From: Thermicanus aegyptius DSM 12793
GTDB lineage: Bacteria > Bacillota > Bacilli > Thermicanales > Thermicanaceae
Length of the DNA stretch: 64,000 bases
Direction: 5' to 3'
NCBI RefSeq assembly: GCF_000510645.1
Contig: NZ_KI783301.1
Coordinates: 441,104 to 505,103, forward strand
A model generated the notes under the pieces. That model had not been told where the DNA came from, searched no databases, and was given only the letters and a program-made list of their open reading frames with translations. Numbering within the stretch: the stretch's first letter is position 1; every line of letters starts with the position of its first letter. Position numbers and translations under genes: made by a program. Positions 38,003-46,721 of the stretch are shown one piece after another.

Positions 38003-38779
38003 ATGACGGACCACCAAGAAACCATACGCTATCCCATCGAGACCCGGGATTTACATGTTTATTACGGAGAAAATCACGCGGTGAAGGGGATTAGCCTCCA
38101 ATTTCAAAAAAATAAAGTAACTGCCCTGATCGGTCCTTCCGGATGTGGGAAATCTACTTACATCCGCTCACTCAATCGGATGAATGATGTGATTCCCACC
38201 GTACGAACCGAAGGGGAGATCTTGGTTGACGGGATCAACCTGAACCGCCCCGACATTGATGTGAGCAATCTGCGAAAGAAAGTTGGAATGGTTTGGCAGA
38301 AGCCAAACCCTTTTAACAAATCGATTTACGAGAATATCGCGTTGGCTCCACGCTTCCACGGGGTGAAAGGAAGAAAGAAGCTAGATGAGATCGTGGAGCG
38401 AAGTTTGGTAAAAGCCGCCCTTTGGAATGAAGTAAAAGATCGCCTTCATGAATCGGCCCTCTCTCTCTCCGGGGGGCAACAGCAGCGGTTATGCATCGCC
38501 CGTGCTCTCGCCATAGAACCGGAAATTTTACTCCTTGATGAACCTGCTTCCGCTCTGGATCCCATTTCCACCAGTAAAATTGAAGAGCTGATCTATGAAT
38601 TGAAGAGAAATTATACCATCATTATCGTCACCCACAATATGCAACAAGCAGCTCGCATTTCCGATTATACCGCCTTCTTTTTAAACGGGACGCTCGTGGA
38701 ATATAATCGGACGGATCAAATCTTTACCAACCCGCAAAAGAAAGAAACAGAGGATTATGTGACAGGACGATTTGGTTAA
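38003..38779 (+). CDS. pstB: phosphate ABC transporter ATP-binding protein PstB (copy 1)
   Basis: ATPase subunit driving phosphate import. In 258 residues: Walker [10 protein letters not shown] at about 36-44, Q-loop [20 protein letters not shown] near 92, signature [16 protein letters not shown] near 153, Walker [14 protein letters not shown] near 173 (EPAS in place of the more usual EPTS), and H-loop [15 protein letters not shown] near 205. It is one of two tandem pstB genes, an arrangement also seen in B. subtilis (pstBA and pstBB). Translation starts shortly after pstA. Confidence 0.95.
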   Translation: MTDHQETIRYPIETRDLHVYYGENHAVKGISLQFQKNKVTALIGPSGCGKSTYIRSLNRMNDVIPTVRTEGEILVDGINLNRPDIDVSNLRKKVGMVWQKPNPFNKSIYENIALAPRFHGVKGRKKLDEIVERSLVKAALWNEVKDRLHESALSLSGGQQQRLCIARALAIEPEILLLDEPASALDPISTSKIEELIYELKRNYTIIIVTHNMQQAARISDYTAFFLNGTLVEYNRTDQIFTNPQKKETEDYVTGRFG

Positions 38780-38812
38780 TCCTTAAGATCTGAGATGAGG
38801 GGATAATGAGGG

Positions 38813-39586
38813 ATGACCTTGACGACGGAGAAGAAAACGATCATTAAAGTGAATCATCTAAACCTTTTTTACGGCACCAACCAGGCTCTCTTCGATATTA
38901 CGATGGATATGGAAGAAAAACAGGTGGTCGCTCTTATCGGACCGTCCGGCTGCGGGAAATCCACCTTTTTGCGGACGTTAAACCGGATGAACGACTTAAT
39001 CCCCAATGTCCATATTGAAGGCGATGTCGTCATCCACGACTTGAACATTTATGGCCCTCAAGTGGATGTCGTCGACCTGAGAAAGAGGGTGGGAATGGTT
39101 TTCCAGCGTCCCAATCCTTTTCCCTTATCGATCTTCGATAACGTCGCCTATGGCCCCCGGATCCATGGGCTTAAGGATAAAAAGAGATTAAGTGAGATTG
39201 TGGAACGAAGCTTAAGGCAAGCCTTTTTGTGGGAAGAGGTGAAAGACCGTCTTCATGCACCGGCCACAGGGCTGTCCGGCGGTCAACAGCAGAGACTGGT
39301 CATCGCCAGGGTTCTGGCCGTTGAACCGGAGATTGTCCTGATGGATGAACCCACCTCCGCCTTAGATCCGATCTCCACAGCGAAGATTGAGGAATTGTTG
39401 CAGGATCTAAAGAAAGATTACACCATCGTCATCGTCACTCATAATATGCAACAGGCTGCCCGCATCTCCGACCGGACCGCTTTCTTCCTAAACGGCGTCC
39501 TCATTGAGTATGATACGACGGAGGAAATTTTTCAGAATCCTAAGCAACAAAAAACGGAGGAGTATATTACAGGAAGATTTGGATGA
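38813..39586 (+). CDS. pstB: phosphate ABC transporter ATP-binding protein PstB (copy 2)
   Basis: A 257-residue paralogue of the preceding PstB, about two-thirds alike by eye. Walker [22 protein letters not shown] near 41-60, Q-loop [24 protein letters not shown] (Phe instead of copy 1's Trp beside the Gln), signature [16 protein letters not shown], Walker [14 protein letters not shown] and the H-loop histidine in [13 protein letters not shown]. It has the consensus EPTS. The N-terminus is [10 protein letters not shown]-like and differs from copy 1. It lies between pstB1 and phoU2. Confidence 0.95.
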   Translation: MTLTTEKKTIIKVNHLNLFYGTNQALFDITMDMEEKQVVALIGPSGCGKSTFLRTLNRMNDLIPNVHIEGDVVIHDLNIYGPQVDVVDLRKRVGMVFQRPNPFPLSIFDNVAYGPRIHGLKDKKRLSEIVERSLRQAFLWEEVKDRLHAPATGLSGGQQQRLVIARVLAVEPEIVLMDEPTSALDPISTAKIEELLQDLKKDYTIVIVTHNMQQAARISDRTAFFLNGVLIEYDTTEEIFQNPKQQKTEEYITGRFG

Positions 39587-39639
39587 GCTGACGCAAATCC
39601 ATCGTTTCATCTAAAACGGCAAAAAGGGGGGACCTGGGT

Positions 39640-40296
39640 GTGGCTCCAAGGACGGCCTTTGAAGGAAATTTAAAGGATATGAAGGAAAAATTGCTCACGA
39701 TGAGCGGTTTGGTAGAACAAATGTTGACAGAGGCTTTTGATTCTTTAAACCGGGGAGACCTGGAATTGGCGGAAAAAGTTCTCCTAAAGGATCGGGAGAT
39801 TAACCAACTGGATGATGAGATTAATAATGAAGCGATCCATCTTTTCGCCACACAGCAACCGGTGGCAAAAGACTTGCGTAAATTGCTGACGGCTATAAAA
39901 ATTTCCACCGAATTGGAAAGAATGGGCGATTATTCCGTGGATATCGCCAAGATCGCCATCCGGCTAAATGGAGAGCGTCTTATCAAACCGCTGATCGACC
40001 TCAAGAAAATGATGGATATCTCCATCGGAATGGTAAAGGATGGGATTGAAGCCTATCTTTACGAAGATGTGGAAAAGGCTCGGAATATGGCGGAACGGGA
40101 TAATGAAGTGGACCGCCTCTTTGGAACGATCGTTCCGGAATTGCACCTCCTCGTCGGCGAAAACAAGGCCTACGTGGATCAGACCACCTCACTCGCCTTT
40201 GTTGCCCGCTATATCGAGCGGATTGCCGATCATGCAACCAATATTGGGGAGATGGTCGTTTATCTGGTTACGGCACATAAGCCGGATTTAAATTAG
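39640..40296 (+). CDS. phoU: PhoU-type phosphate signalling protein (copy 2)
   Basis: A 218-residue paralogue of the PhoU at 28110, with the same two three-helix repeats and metal-site segments STELERMGDYSVDIAKIAIRL near 88 and FVARYIERIADHATNIGEMVVYL near 188. GTG start behind AAGGGGGG. It ends the pst operon and is followed by a terminator. This copy is the expected partner of the Pst transporter and of PhoR; dual phoU genes in one Pho cluster are worth noting. Confidence 0.93.
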   Translation: MAPRTAFEGNLKDMKEKLLTMSGLVEQMLTEAFDSLNRGDLELAEKVLLKDREINQLDDEINNEAIHLFATQQPVAKDLRKLLTAIKISTELERMGDYSVDIAKIAIRLNGERLIKPLIDLKKMMDISIGMVKDGIEAYLYEDVEKARNMAERDNEVDRLFGTIVPELHLLVGENKAYVDQTTSLAFVARYIERIADHATNIGEMVVYLVTAHKPDLN

Positions 40297-40334
40297 GGGG
40301 GAGCATTTCTCTCCATCATCATCGTAAGGAAAAG

Positions 40335-40357
40335 AGCCGCTAGGGAGCGGCTTTTTT
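40335..40357 (+). terminator. intrinsic terminator after pst-phoU
   Basis: Stem AGCCGC (40335-40340) / GCGGCT (40347-40352) with loop TAGGGA and a T-run. Confidence 0.85.
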
Positions 40358-40667
40358 CACATCGATCGAGAAGACGCCCGTGATCCGGTCCCCACCTGAA
40401 CTTCTCTTCTTCGGTGTTAAACTCCCTCAAGGAGGGAGAGATCTCTTATACCGTACTCCCATCACCTCTTATGCCTATTTTCCGGTTTTCTATGTCTTTT
40501 CCTTCACTTGATCGAGATCAACTTTTCTCCCTTTCTTTAAGGTCTTTACGGGGAACTTTTACCCTGATCCCCCAAAAACTTTCTCATGGTTTTAGAGTCA
40601 AGGAACTTCACCTCTCCAAGCGGGAGTATGATATAATAAGATCGACAAAATATAGAGGAGTTTGCCG
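40358..40667 (+). other. intergenic region upstream of nrdR
   Basis: About 310 bases with no convincing gene. An apparent reading frame from 40414 crosses into nrdR in another frame and has no coding character. The small inverted repeat CTCCCT ... AGGGAG near 40420-40440 has no T-run. In B. subtilis speD lies in this position; I see no trace of it. The extended -10 promoter for nrdR closes the region. Confidence 0.4.
40629..40637 (+). promoter_or_regulatory. extended -10 promoter for nrdR
   Basis: TG-A-TATAAT at 40629-40637, about 30 bases ahead of the nrdR start. The -35 region is weak. Confidence 0.5.
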
Positions 40668-41120
40668 ATGCGTTGCCCTTTTTGTGATCATCCGGATTCC
40701 CGCGTTCTTGACTCCCGGCCGGCCGACGAGGGTAGGTCGATCCGCCGCCGGCGGGAATGTACGGCCTGCCTCAGGAGATTTACCACCTTTGAGCGGGTGG
40801 AAGAGATCCCGCTGATGGTGATCAAAAAGGATGGAAGCCGGGAAGAATTTAGCAAGGAGAAGATCATCCACGGGTTGATTCGGGCCTGCGAAAAACGGCC
40901 TGTCTCCATGGACACCCTTCAACATATTGCCGACGAGGTAGAACGGGAGATGCGCAATACCGGTCTCTCTGAAGTGGAGAGCAGACGAATCGGGGAGGCG
41001 GTGATGGAGCGCCTCATCGAGGTGGATGAGGTGGCGTATGTACGCTTTGCCAGCGTCTATCGCCAGTTTAAAGATATCAGCGTCTTCCTGAAGGAATTAA
41101 ACCAGCTATTACAAAAATAA
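40668..41120 (+). CDS. nrdR: transcriptional regulator NrdR
   Basis: Zinc-ribbon plus ATP-cone repressor of ribonucleotide reductase genes. In 150 residues: the N-terminal [18 protein letters not shown] and [18 protein letters not shown] form the four-cysteine zinc ribbon (1-40), and the ATP-cone is at about 47-140 ([28 protein letters not shown]). AGAGGAG is eight bases before the ATG. Its place just ahead of dnaB matches B. subtilis ytcG/nrdR, although here an unrelated lipoprotein gene intervenes. Confidence 0.96.
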   Translation: MRCPFCDHPDSRVLDSRPADEGRSIRRRRECTACLRRFTTFERVEEIPLMVIKKDGSREEFSKEKIIHGLIRACEKRPVSMDTLQHIADEVEREMRNTGLSEVESRRIGEAVMERLIEVDEVAYVRFASVYRQFKDISVFLKELNQLLQK

Positions 41121-41131
41121 GGAGAGAGACC

Positions 41132-42757
41132 ATGGCAGTGCAGCGAAAGAACCTCCTCCTCCTCTTCGCACTTTTTTTTCTCCTCTTATCCGGATGTACG
41201 GTTGGTTCATACCGTCTTGACGAAGAGAAAAACCCCTCGAATCAACGGGTAGGTGTGAATACAGAGCCGGTAATCGGTGGTGAGTTGCTCTACCAAGCCC
41301 TCGCTTTGCCTGAATGGAATCCCTTAAAATGGCTTGAAGCGACGGATCAACTGAATTTTGCCGAGCGACTCGTCTATCGTGGTCTTTTTACCTATACCGC
41401 CGAGGGCGATTGGAAGGGAGACCTGGTGGATCAGTTTTCACTGGAAGAAAACGGAGAGAAAAAAATTCTCCATTTTACACTGAAAAAGGACGCGAAGTGG
41501 CAGGATGGTTCTCCCGTCACCTTCGCAGACGTCCAATTTACACTGGAGACCTATTTAAACCCTTTCTTCTACGGAGCGTGGAAACAGGATCTTTCATATA
41601 TTGACGGGACCTCCCTTTATCGAAGCGGCAAGACGGCCCATATTGGCGGCATCCGCCAAGGAAAGGATGGGGAGATCCTGATTGACGTGACCTCGCCAAC
41701 CTCTTCCTTCTACCATGCTTTAACCGCTCCCCTCTTGCCGGCCAAGAGTCTCTCCGGAAAAAGCCCCGAGGAGATTCAGGAGATGGCCCAAAAGGGAAAG
41801 GTGATGGGGACAGGACCGTTTAAGGCGGTTTCCATCGGTGCAGGGGAATACCGGTTTGAACGCGCATTTTCGTACAAAGAAGGGGGCCCTTATTTAGACC
41901 GGATTGTGATTCATCCCTCCCAGGGAAGTGGGAAGAGTGAGTGGGCAGGGATTGATTTGATGGAAGTTCCCCCCTCTCCTGACGCAAAAGCGCCCGAGGG
42001 ATATAAGGAAATGAGGATTCCGGCTCGTCTTTATGATTATCTTGGATTTAATCTCCAGTCTCCTTCTCTCCGTCCGGAGGTGCGAACAGCCATCTCCTTA
42101 AGGATGGATCGGGAAGCGATGGTAAACCAGGCTCTCTTTGGGCAAGGCGTGCCCGCATCCGGTCTTCTTCCCCCCGGATATGGAGGGACCGATGGCTCTC
42201 CCACCCCCGATGAAAAGAAGGCCGTCGCGGTGATGGAAGCTTTGGGTTATTCCACGGATAAGCCGCTTACGCTAACCCTCACGTATCCTCAGGATCCCCC
42301 TCTGATGGAAAGGCTGGCAGAGGAATTACGAAGAGAATTACAGACGATTCATATCCAACTCAATGAAAAACCCATGCCGAAGGATCAATTTTACGCCTCC
42401 CTCTTCTCCGGAGAAAAGATGGAGCTTTTCCTCCATTCTTGGCCCTATGTGGAAGATCTGGGGCTTTGGTGGAAAATGTTCGGAAGGGAGCATGATGTGG
42501 AAAATCTGGGGTTGAACGTTTACCACTATGGGGATGCTGAGGTCAGTACCCTTTTGCAAACGATCTATCGGACCGCTCCCTTCGCCCTCTCAAAAGAAAA
42601 GGTAAAGGAGGCGGCAGCAAAATTGGAGAAGGCGGAATTTCTTCTTCCCCTCTTTACTCCTGTGCAAAAGTTTTGGGTGAATGGAGCCCTCCATGGAGTG
42701 AAGATCGATGGGGACGGGAATTTCCTGCAGGTAGAGACGTGGTGGAAAGAGAAGTGA
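41132..42757 (+). CDS. orphan solute-binding lipoprotein, oligopeptide-binding (SBP_bac_5) family
   Basis: A 541-residue exported lipoprotein: a hydrophobic signal segment with lipobox LLSGC near residue 22, then the OppA/DppA-type fold with LVYRGLFTYTAEGDWKGDLVDQF, the family motif TLKKDAKWQDGSPVTFADVQFTLETY near 106-131, and GTGPFKAVSIGAGEYRFER near 225. It probably binds peptides or another small solute outside the membrane. It has no permease or ATPase nearby. It sits between nrdR and dnaB, 12 bases after nrdR, in an operon where B. subtilis has no such gene, so it may be an insertion or a moonlighting receptor. Confidence 0.85.
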   Translation: MAVQRKNLLLLFALFFLLLSGCTVGSYRLDEEKNPSNQRVGVNTEPVIGGELLYQALALPEWNPLKWLEATDQLNFAERLVYRGLFTYTAEGDWKGDLVDQFSLEENGEKKILHFTLKKDAKWQDGSPVTFADVQFTLETYLNPFFYGAWKQDLSYIDGTSLYRSGKTAHIGGIRQGKDGEILIDVTSPTSSFYHALTAPLLPAKSLSGKSPEEIQEMAQKGKVMGTGPFKAVSIGAGEYRFERAFSYKEGGPYLDRIVIHPSQGSGKSEWAGIDLMEVPPSPDAKAPEGYKEMRIPARLYDYLGFNLQSPSLRPEVRTAISLRMDREAMVNQALFGQGVPASGLLPPGYGGTDGSPTPDEKKAVAVMEALGYSTDKPLTLTLTYPQDPPLMERLAEELRRELQTIHIQLNEKPMPKDQFYASLFSGEKMELFLHSWPYVEDLGLWWKMFGREHDVENLGLNVYHYGDAEVSTLLQTIYRTAPFALSKEKVKEAAAKLEKAEFLLPLFTPVQKFWVNGALHGVKIDGDGNFLQVETWWKEK

Positions 42758-42770
42758 GGAGGAAAAGAGA

Positions 42771-44225
42771 ATGATCGTCAAGGAGCTTCTTCCCCAAACG
42801 GTCTATCGATTACGGATGCTTCGCCCTTTGGCAGAGAGCGAACTAAGAGTTATCACCCAATTTTATCTTCCCATCATTCAACAGGAGGCGTACAGCCTCT
42901 ATCTTTTCTTTTATCATTCGCTCTCTCCCGATCGTGGGGTGGGAGAAGAACAGACGCATCTTTATATATTCCAGATGATGGGAATGGAACTTCCACGTTT
43001 TCTGAAAGCGCGAAAACGTTTGGAAGGGGTGGGCCTCCTCTCCACTTATCGGGTTATTGAAAAAGAGGCATATGAATACTTGCTCCGTCCTCCCCTAACC
43101 CCTTACGAATTCGTGCAAAGCGATGTGCTCGCTCTTTCTCTATTAAATCGCTTGGGAAAAGAAGGGTACCGGAAACTGAGGGAGAGGTTCCAACTCTCCC
43201 CATCCCTCTCCTGGGATTTTGAAGAGAAGAAAGAAGAGGTGACGATCTCCTTTAAAGAGGTGGCTCAGGAACTGATGATGAGCGATACTCCTCCTCAAGT
43301 CTCTTCAGAGTCGGTTCAATTTCTGCGCCGATTTGAAGAAGGGCGTAAACTCCCCCCCCTCTCCTCGACGGGGGAACCCCTCTCACCGAAGATCGACTTA
43401 GATTTTGAGTACCTGGCCGGATTTTATCCCAGAGAGGAGCGGGATTTCCTCTTTTCGGAGGAGAATAAGGGAAGATTCCTCCGCTATGCGCTTCTTTATG
43501 GGCTTGACTCCATGGAGATGGGCCTCCTCCTGAAAGATTCTTACCTGGATGGGAAGAGGGGCTGGGATTTGGTCCGCTTTGAGGAATTGGCCAAAAAGAT
43601 GAAGAGGAGGGATCAAGGAGCGATGGGTTCCTCCTCGATAAGAGATGCTCATCCCCGGGTGAGTGGGGAGACTCGACCTGTTCAGAGGGAGATGAGGGAA
43701 CCGAAAAGTGTCGAAGAACACCTTCGCAATTTAAAGTCGATTACTCCCTATCAATTGCTCCGCAATTACCAGGATGGCGGGGAGATTTCCCAACCGGATC
43801 AAAAATTGTTAGACTATCTTCTTCACGATCTTGCCCTTCCAAGCGAGGTTGTAAATGTCCTGATCGATTTTATCCTTCTTACCAATGACAACAAACTACC
43901 GGGGGCTTATACGGAGAAAATCGCCGGCAGTTGGAAACGGAAAGGTTTTAAAACGGCCGAAGAAGCTTTTACCTTCGCCAGGCAGGAATATTGGCGGAAC
44001 ATGGCGAAGCAATCAGGGATCGCTTCTCCGACGAACGGCAAAGAAACGAAGGAGAATAAAGCGAGGAGAAAAGGGGAGAAAAGGCGTGAGGTTCCCCGAT
44101 ACATTTGGTTGCAGGCCGAACAGGATGCAAAGGCGGAAAAAGAGAGAGAAGAAATGCAACGGGAGGCAACGGTCAATTTGGAAGAGGTGAAACAGTTGAT
44201 CGATGAACTGGAAGAGAAGGGATGA
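42771..44225 (+). CDS. dnaB: replication initiation / membrane attachment protein DnaB (Bacillus type)
   Basis: Helicase co-loader that acts with DnaD and DnaI to place the DnaC helicase at oriC. This is not the E. coli helicase of the same name. The 484 residues start with a winged-helix-like domain (about 10-100, LPQTVYRLRMLRPLAESELRVITQFYLPIIQQEAYSLYLFF). The DnaB/DnaD C-terminal domain (about 320-400) has HLRNLKSITPYQLLRNYQDGGEISQPDQKLLDYLLHDLALPSEVVNVLIDFILLTN, and the end is lysine/glutamate-rich. It is followed directly by its partner dnaI. Confidence 0.93.
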   Translation: MIVKELLPQTVYRLRMLRPLAESELRVITQFYLPIIQQEAYSLYLFFYHSLSPDRGVGEEQTHLYIFQMMGMELPRFLKARKRLEGVGLLSTYRVIEKEAYEYLLRPPLTPYEFVQSDVLALSLLNRLGKEGYRKLRERFQLSPSLSWDFEEKKEEVTISFKEVAQELMMSDTPPQVSSESVQFLRRFEEGRKLPPLSSTGEPLSPKIDLDFEYLAGFYPREERDFLFSEENKGRFLRYALLYGLDSMEMGLLLKDSYLDGKRGWDLVRFEELAKKMKRRDQGAMGSSSIRDAHPRVSGETRPVQREMREPKSVEEHLRNLKSITPYQLLRNYQDGGEISQPDQKLLDYLLHDLALPSEVVNVLIDFILLTNDNKLPGAYTEKIAGSWKRKGFKTAEEAFTFARQEYWRNMAKQSGIASPTNGKETKENKARRKGEKRREVPRYIWLQAEQDAKAEKEREEMQREATVNLEEVKQLIDELEEKG

Positions 44226-44229
44226 TTGA

Positions 44230-45159
44230 ATGTTTCGCACAATTGGGGAGACATTAAAACTTAATCCGGAAATGGTACGCAGGGTTAAGCAGTCCTACCA
44301 GGAAAGACGGGAGGTCCTCTTCGCCCATCCGAAAGTGAAGGAGTGGATGGAGAAGGAAGGGATCTCCCGAGAGCAGGCGCTCTTTTCCCTGTCGGAAATC
44401 CTCCACTGGGTGAAGGAAGAGGAGCATTGTGCCTCTTGTCCGGGATATGATGCATGTCCCAATATGTTTAGAGGACATCGCTCCCTGCCCCAGGTGGAGA
44501 ATGGGCACCTCTACTTCTTATACCGTCCGTGTCCATTACAGCTCCAACAGGAACGGGCGGAGCGGCAGAAACGCCTATTCCGCAGCCACCTCATTCCCCA
44601 CGATATGCTTTCCGTCAGTTTTAAGGATCTGGAGATGGATGAAGGGAATGGGGAAGCGATTCGGGCCGCCGTTCTTTTCTGCCGTCAATTTTCGGAGAGG
44701 AAGGGGAGGGGGCTTTACTTTTATGGAGAGTTTGGAGTAGGGAAGAGCTATCTCATGGGAGCGGTCGCCAATCGATTGGTGGAAGAGGGGTATTCCGTCT
44801 ATTTTGTCCATGTTCCTACGTTCTTCAGGGAGATTAAGCAGTCGTTGGCGGATCAATCCTTCACCGAAAAGATGAGAGAATTAGAAACATGTGATTGCCT
44901 GATCCTTGACGATATCGGAGCGGAAAATTTTACGCCGTGGCTGCGGGATGAGGTATTAGGCCCCCTCCTCCAGTATCGGATCCAGAATGAGAAACCTATT
45001 CTTTATACCTCCAATTTAAGTTATGAGAAGCTGGCTGAGCATATGGCCAGTACCGGAAAAGGGGAGATGGATGAGATGAAGTCCCTCCGCATTCTGGAAC
45101 GGATCCGTTCCTATACCGATGCTTACCTGATGTACGGGAAGAACCGTCGGCGAAAATAA
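44230..45159 (+). CDS. dnaI: primosomal protein DnaI, helicase loader ATPase
   Basis: AAA+ loader of the replicative helicase. In 309 residues, the N-terminal domain carries the cysteine cluster CASCPGYDACPN near 71-82, the zinc-binding region of DnaI. The C-terminal AAA+ domain has Walker A GEFGVGKSYLMGAVANRLVEEGY near 166-188, Walker B CLILDDIGAENF near 222 and a sensor region PILYTSNLSYEKLAEHM. It overlaps nothing and follows dnaB by four bases. Its end converges with a small minus-strand gene two bases away. Confidence 0.95.
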   Translation: MFRTIGETLKLNPEMVRRVKQSYQERREVLFAHPKVKEWMEKEGISREQALFSLSEILHWVKEEEHCASCPGYDACPNMFRGHRSLPQVENGHLYFLYRPCPLQLQQERAERQKRLFRSHLIPHDMLSVSFKDLEMDEGNGEAIRAAVLFCRQFSERKGRGLYFYGEFGVGKSYLMGAVANRLVEEGYSVYFVHVPTFFREIKQSLADQSFTEKMRELETCDCLILDDIGAENFTPWLRDEVLGPLLQYRIQNEKPILYTSNLSYEKLAEHMASTGKGEMDEMKSLRILERIRSYTDAYLMYGKNRRRK

Positions 45160-45161
45160 GG

Positions 45162-45377
45162 CTACAGTTTAGCGATGCGGATCCAGTCATCGTGGTATAG
45201 ATCATAGGAGAGGTAGAGCCGGTTTCCGAACATCACCTTGATCCAACAATATTCCTTAAGTTCAGGATCATACCCCTGATACAAGATCCCATCCGTTTCC
45301 TGACCATAATAGGCAGGCCGGGTGATCCAGGGAATCTTTTCTTTGATCCGTATCGCCATTTTTTCCTTTTCATCCAT
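45162..45377 (-). CDS. small protein of unknown function
   Basis: A 71-residue hydrophilic protein beginning MDEKEKMAIRIKEKIPWITR, rich in tyrosine and charged residues, with no membrane segment. The start at 45377 is favoured by a GAGGGTGGGG ribosome-binding site; the frame extends to 45497 but the extra N-terminus is unsupported. I recognise no family. It lies tail-to-tail with dnaI and divergent from mqnC. Confidence 0.5.
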   Translation of the reverse strand: MDEKEKMAIRIKEKIPWITRPAYYGQETDGILYQGYDPELKEYCWIKVMFGNRLYLSYDLYHDDWIRIAKL

Positions 45378-45523
45378 ACGCCCCACCCTCTGCTTCAGAT
45401 TTCTTTCAACATTAATCTGGATGCCCAGAGGGAAAATCATGACTGGGAGATGGAGGAGAGCTAGGCAATAGAAGTAAGAATGTGATACCATAAACATAAT
45501 TCAGGAGAGGGGGAGAGGGAGAC

Positions 45524-46654
45524 ATGACGAAGATTGATGCCATATTAGAACGGGCCCTCAGAGGGGAGCGGCTTACCTTTGAAGATGGGCTTATGCTGTA
45601 TGAAAGCGACGAGGTGGAGAAGATCGGCGCAGCCGCCCACCAAATCATGTTGAAGAATCATCCTGAATTTCCGATTACCACCTTTGTCATCGGAAGGAAC
45701 ATCAATTATTCCAATATCTGTGATACGTTCTGCCGTTTTTGCGCCTTTTACCGTCCTTCAGGACATCAAGAAGGATATCTTTTGTCCGATGAAGAGATCC
45801 TGCAGAAGATCAAGGAAACGATCGACGTGGGCGGGACGGAGATCCTGATGCAGGGAGGGACGCATCCAAACCTCCCTTTCCAATATTACTTAGACCTGCT
45901 GCGAAAGATTAAGTCCCATTTTCCCCAGATCACCATGCACTCCTTCTCGGTGGCCGAGATCTTAAAGATGAAGGAAGTATCTGGGTTGCCCCTGGAGGAA
46001 GTGATCCGCCGGCTCCATGAGGCAGGCCTTGATTCCCTACCCGGTGCCGGAGCGGAGATCCTGGATGACCGGACCCGCATGAAGATAAGCCGGCGCAAAG
46101 GATCCTGGACCGAATGGATCCATGTGATGGAGATGGCCCATCGGTTGGGGATTTCCACCACCGCCACGATGGTGATCGGCTTCGGAGAGAGCATGGAGGA
46201 GCGTGTCCTGCATCTCCTTCGCATCCGGGAATCCCAGGATAAGGCTGTGGCCAGCGGAAAGGTGGGTTACCTCGCCTTTATCCCTTGGACCTTCCAGCCG
46301 GAGAATACCCATCTATCCGTGGAAAAGGTGGGACCGGAAGAATACCTGAAAAACCTAGCCATCTCCCGCCTCATGCTGGATAACGTGAAGAATTTCCAAT
46401 CCTCCTGGGTTACGATGGGACCGGAGGTAGGAAAGCTTTCTTTAAGCTACGGTTGCAATGATTTCGGCTCTACGATGATGGAGGAAAATGTGGTCTCGGC
46501 GGCAGCTTGTACCTATAAAGTAAATACCAATCTTATTCTGGACCTCATTCGGCAAGCGGGAAGGGTTCCTGCCCAGCGAAATACCCGATATGAGATCCTC
46601 CGCATTTTTGAGGAACATGAACGGGCGGAGAACGATTTCGTGATGCAGAACTAG
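45524..46654 (+). CDS. mqnC: cyclic dehypoxanthinyl futalosine synthase (menaquinone, futalosine pathway)
   Basis: Radical-SAM enzyme making cyclic dehypoxanthinyl futalosine in the alternative menaquinone pathway. The 376 residues have INYSNICDTFCRFCAFYRPSGHQEGYLLSDEEIL near 60-95 with the CxxxCxxC iron-sulphur motif, MQGGTHPNLPFQYYLDLLR near 109, and LDSLPGAGAEILDDRTRMKISRRKGSWTEWI near 167-198, all MqnC hallmarks that separate it from MqnE and CofH. B. subtilis makes menaquinone by the classical Men route, so this is a lineage difference. It stands alone between dnaI and ytxC, behind a GA-rich ribosome-binding region. Confidence 0.93.
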   Translation: MTKIDAILERALRGERLTFEDGLMLYESDEVEKIGAAAHQIMLKNHPEFPITTFVIGRNINYSNICDTFCRFCAFYRPSGHQEGYLLSDEEILQKIKETIDVGGTEILMQGGTHPNLPFQYYLDLLRKIKSHFPQITMHSFSVAEILKMKEVSGLPLEEVIRRLHEAGLDSLPGAGAEILDDRTRMKISRRKGSWTEWIHVMEMAHRLGISTTATMVIGFGESMEERVLHLLRIRESQDKAVASGKVGYLAFIPWTFQPENTHLSVEKVGPEEYLKNLAISRLMLDNVKNFQSSWVTMGPEVGKLSLSYGCNDFGSTMMEENVVSAAACTYKVNTNLILDLIRQAGRVPAQRNTRYEILRIFEEHERAENDFVMQN

Positions 46655-46721
46655 GAAAACATAATTTGATCCCCTTTTCCATATCCTATCAATAGAGCGA
46701 GAGCGATATGGAGGGGGTTTT

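Noticed and set aside
40414-40815. 133-codon frame crossing into nrdR
   Set aside because: Overlaps nrdR in another frame and shows no coding character in its first part.
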